A program made the position numbers and the translations under genes. This document shows, piece by piece, positions 31,587-34,069 of a stretch of DNA of 34,069 nucleotides; the first letter of the stretch is position 1; each line of letters starts with the position of its first letter. Under the pieces are notes generated by a model, which worked only from the letters and a program-made list of their open reading frames with translations, did not search any database and had not been told where the DNA came from. The stretch is from Syntrophales bacterium (GTDB lineage: Bacteria; Desulfobacterota; Syntrophia; Syntrophales; UBA4778). The stretch lies in assembly GCA_028712885.1 (NCBI GenBank), contig JAQTPK010000031.1:1-34069 (forward strand), written 5' to 3'.

Positions 31587-32846
31587 CCGAAGTTCTTCCG
31601 GGCCGGCGATCCTGCCTGATACCGCCGAAGCCGCCGCCACCGCCGGTCCGGCGAGGTAAACTTCGCTCCCGGTGTGGCCCATGCGGCCGACGAAATTCCT
31701 GTTCGTCGTGGAAACGGCGCGCTCCCCTTCGGCAAGAACCCCCAGATGCCCCCCCAGGCAAGCTCCACAGGAGGGAGGGCTGATCACGGCATTGGCCTCA
31801 AGGAATGTCCGAAGGAGCCCTTCTTCCATGGCCTGCCGGTAGATCAGGGGCGTTGCCGGAACGATGATCAGGCGCAGCCCGTGAGCGGCCTTTCTGCCTT
31901 TCAAAATACCGGCGGCTGTCCTCAGGTCCTCTATCCTGCCGTTGGTGCACGAGCCGATGAGCACCTGGTCTATCCGGATCTCGCCGACCTCGCTTATTCC
32001 CCTGACGTTCGAAGGGAGATGGGGGAAAGCCACCTGGGGCTCTATTCCGCCTGCGTCGATCTCGATTTCATCGCAGTATGCGGCATCGGAATCAGACCGG
32101 TAAATGCGAATTTCGCGCTCCGCCCTCCCCCGGATGTACTCCAGGGTAATTTCATCCGGAGCGAATATTCCATTCTTGGCGCCCGCTTCGATAACCATGT
32201 TCGCGATCGTCAGGCGATCGGCCATGCCGAGAGCGCGTACCGTCTCGCCCGTGAATTCCAGGGCCCTGTACAGGGCGCCGTCCACCCCTATCCGTCCGAT
32301 CAGGTTCAGGATGAGATCTTTACCCGAGACCCACCGGCGCAGCGATCCCCGGAAAATCACCTTTATGGATTCGGGAACCTTGAACCAGGACTGGCCGGTC
32401 ATCATTGCCGCCGCCAGATCGGTGCTGCCCACTCCTGTCGCAAACGCCCCCAGGGCCCCGTAAGTGCAGGTATGGCTGTCCGCTCCGATAACCAGGTCGC
32501 CGGGAACGACGACGCCCTGTTCGGGAAGCAGCGCGTGCTCGATGCCGATCTCGCCACCTTCGTAATAATGGCGCAGCTTCTGCTCCCTCGCGAATTCCCG
32601 TATCTGCGCGCACTGCCGCGCGGCGTCGATGTCCTTGTTCGGCGTGAAATGGTCGGGGACAAGGACCACGCGGTCGGGATCGAACACTTTCCCTCCCCCT
32701 GCCTTCCTGAATTCGGAGATGGCAATGGGCGCGGTGATGTCGTTGCCGAGCGCAATGTCTATTTTTGCATTGATCAGCATTCCCGGACGCACTTCCCGCT
32801 GTCCGGAATGGGCGGCCAGGATCTTTTCCGTTATTGTCATTCCCAT
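31575..32846 (-). CDS. leuC: 3-isopropylmalate dehydratase large subunit
   Basis: 423 residues, the iron-sulfur subunit of isopropylmalate isomerase. It begins [15 protein letters not shown]. The cluster cysteines are visible in [11 protein letters not shown] near 300 and [13 protein letters not shown] near 360, with [14 protein letters not shown] near 120. It is the shorter LeuC2/HacA type, matching its LeuD partner. The start at 32846 is chosen from the family N-terminus; an ATG two codons later is also possible. The final RKE and stop come from the adjacent repeat. It follows the truncated leuA by 74 bases. Confidence 0.95.
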   Translation of the reverse strand: MGMTITEKILAAHSGQREVRPGMLINAKIDIALGNDITAPIAISEFRKAGGGKVFDPDRVVLVPDHFTPNKDIDAARQCAQIREFAREQKLRHYYEGGEIGIEHALLPEQGVVVPGDLVIGADSHTCTYGALGAFATGVGSTDLAAAMMTGQSWFKVPESIKVIFRGSLRRWVSGKDLILNLIGRIGVDGALYRALEFTGETVRALGMADRLTIANMVIEAGAKNGIFAPDEITLEYIRGRAEREIRIYRSDSDAAYCDEIEIDAGGIEPQVAFPHLPSNVRGISEVGEIRIDQVLIGSCTNGRIEDLRTAAGILKGRKAAHGLRLIIVPATPLIYRQAMEEGLLRTFLEANAVISPPSCGACLGGHLGVLAEGERAVSTTNRNFVGRMGHTGSEVYLAGPAVAAASAVSGRIAGPEELRRKE

Positions 32847-32888
32847 TGAAAACTGTCCCCGGAGAAAATTTCCCGCTTCATAACACAA

Positions 32889-32951
32889 TTATTCCGCTTT
32901 CACCATCTTCTTGTCGCGCTTCAGGAACTCGAGACGGTTGAGCGCAGCCTG
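32889..32951 (-). pseudogene. Out-of-frame remnant of the LeuA C-terminus
   Basis: In the frame shifted against leuA, 20 codons read [20 protein letters not shown] followed by TAA. This closely resembles the normal LeuA end (alanine-rich, NRLEYL-type). It directly abuts the point where the in-frame leuA sequence stops matching the family (after FRVEDKY). Most simply, the dimerisation/regulatory domain was deleted and the ends joined out of frame. Confidence 0.65.
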
Positions 32952-34069
32952 TATTTGTCCTCGACCCGGAATACCTCTTCATAAATGACAGCTTCCAGGT
33001 CCTCGTCGAAGACCTCCTTCTTGACATCGGCGAGTTCCTTGAAGCGCGCGAAAATCCGGTTCATTTCGTCCTCGCCCGGACTGTAGCCCATCTTTTTCAG
33101 GCGCTCCCTGATCGCATGCCGGCCGGAATGCTTGCCGAGGACGATGTTGCTTTCCGGTATGCCGACTGATTGCGGGGTCATTATCTCGTACGTGCTCTTG
33201 TCCTTTATGAGACCGTCCTGGTGTATCCCCGATTCGTGGGCAAAAGCGTTTGCGCCTACGACGGCCTTGTTCGGCTGAACGGCTATCCCGGTGACCTGCG
33301 TGAGAAGCTTCGAAGTGGGATAGATATTTTCCGTCTTTACCCGGCAGCCGACTCCGAACCGGTCCGCCCGCGTGTTCAAAGCCATCACGAATTCCTCCAG
33401 AGCCGTATTGCCCGCCCTTTCTCCGATCCCGTTGATGGTGCATTCCACCTGACGGGCGCCGTTTTTCACCGCGGCGAGTGAATTGGCTGCAGCCAGGCCG
33501 AGATCGTTGTGACAGTGGACCGAAATTACCGCCTTCCGTATATTCCGGACGCCCTCTATAATTCCAGCGATCAACTCGCCGAATTCGTCCGGCACCGCGT
33601 ATCCCACCGTATCGGGGATATTCACCGTGGACGCGCCCTCTTCTATTACGGCTTCAATCATCTCCAGCAGATAAGCCTTTTCGGTGCGCGTCGCATCCAT
33701 GGGCGAGAATTCCACATTCGGCGTGTACTCCCGGGCGTGCCGGACGGCTTCGCGGGCCTCTTTCAATACCTGGGACCTCCCCTTTTTGAGCTGGTATTTG
33801 AGATGTATGTCTGAGGAAGAGATAAAAGTATGAATCCTCGGATCCCTTGCTTCGCCGACGGCATCCCAGGCGCGGTCGATGTCCGCGAAATTGGCCCGGG
33901 CGAGCGCGGCGACCTGGGCTTTTCTTATTGTTCTCGCAATCTGCCGGACGGAAAAAAAATCCCCTTCGGAAGCCACCGGAAAGCCGGCTTCGATAATGTC
34001 GACGCCGAGTTTCTCGAGTTGCCTGGCCACGCGCAGCTTCTCCTCGGGGTTCATGCTCGCCCCCGGGGA
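32921..34069 (-). CDS. leuA: 2-isopropylmalate synthase, partial at window edge and truncated at the C-terminus
   Basis: 382 or more residues; the 5' end lies beyond 34069, where the frame is still open ([20 protein letters not shown]). The TIM-barrel catalytic domain is complete from there, with [16 protein letters not shown], the metal-binding [11 protein letters not shown] and [14 protein letters not shown]. The linker [18 protein letters not shown] and GKHSGRHAI are also present. It condenses acetyl-CoA and 2-oxoisovalerate. The family continues for about 110-130 residues with the leucine-binding LeuA_dimer domain, but here the frame ends at once (RLRSTVSSS). The normal C-terminus appears in another frame next door. 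The product may be feedback-insensitive or inactive. Confidence 0.93.
   Translation of the reverse strand, partial: SPGASMNPEEKLRVARQLEKLGVDIIEAGFPVASEGDFFSVRQIARTIRKAQVAALARANFADIDRAWDAVGEARDPRIHTFISSSDIHLKYQLKKGRSQVLKEAREAVRHAREYTPNVEFSPMDATRTEKAYLLEMIEAVIEEGASTVNIPDTVGYAVPDEFGELIAGIIEGVRNIRKAVISVHCHNDLGLAAANSLAAVKNGARQVECTINGIGERAGNTALEEFVMALNTRADRFGVGCRVKTENIYPTSKLLTQVTGIAVQPNKAVVGANAFAHESGIHQDGLIKDKSTYEIMTPQSVGIPESNIVLGKHSGRHAIRERLKKMGYSPGEDEMNRIFARFKELADVKKEVFDEDLEAVIYEEVFRVEDKYRLRSTVSSS

Overview
The window looks like a chromosomal segment of a syntrophic or sulfate-reducer-type Desulfobacterota ('deltaproteobacterium', Syntrophales-like). This is inferred from gene content: a dnaG-rpoD macromolecular synthesis operon with a YqeY gene in front, a branched-chain-type ABC transporter followed by a phenylacetate-CoA ligase homologue, a long-form HisG, a bacterial LeuC/LeuD pair, PpsR and a PhaC-like protein. 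Base composition is moderately GC-rich except at the toxin-antitoxin module. No species call is possible from the sequence alone.

Layout. 1-2160 (minus): RNase P RNA, an RNase HI-like protein, a C4 zinc-ribbon coiled-coil protein and a CAU tRNA. 2162-6446 (minus): rpoD, dnaG and yqeY behind one strong promoter. 6464-10448 (minus): a HIT protein and the histidine genes hisI-hisG-hisB, a lipoprotein gene and hisA. 10749-17647 (plus): a small membrane protein, then livK-livH-livM-livG-livF-paaK. 17742-24649 (plus): an accessory module with a structured leader, small proteins, SSB, an HTH regulator, a lytic transglycosylase, a NusA-like protein, a TraD/VirD4-type coupling ATPase, a membrane HD protein and three unknown proteins. 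24855-25965 (minus): a zeta-type toxin with its antitoxin behind a promoter whose spacer is a palindrome. 26077-34069: a small membrane protein, an EamA transporter, a PhaC-like hydrolase, ppsR (plus), then leuD, leuC and a damaged leuA (minus).

How the genes work together. The core parts cover replication priming, primary transcription initiation, histidine and leucine synthesis, and uptake plus activation of a carboxylic acid. The accessory module resembles a reduced conjugative element: it has a coupling ATPase and a cell-wall hydrolase, but no relaxase, VirB4 or integrase that I can recognise. Its most unusual feature is a short NusA paralogue in the same gene run as a structured leader that ends in a perfect intrinsic terminator with a possible antiterminator. 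An element-borne antitermination circuit is my leading inference for an undescribed system.

Three core genes carry unexpected changes: rpoD has a shortened, non-canonical region 4.2; leuA appears to have lost its regulatory domain through an internal, frame-shifting deletion; paaK departs from consensus in two nucleotide-binding motifs. Intergenic DNA is filled with low-complexity, word-like repeats in at least ten different 'vocabularies', mostly arranged as imperfect inverted repeats at gene ends. Several genes take their last codons and stop codon from these repeats.
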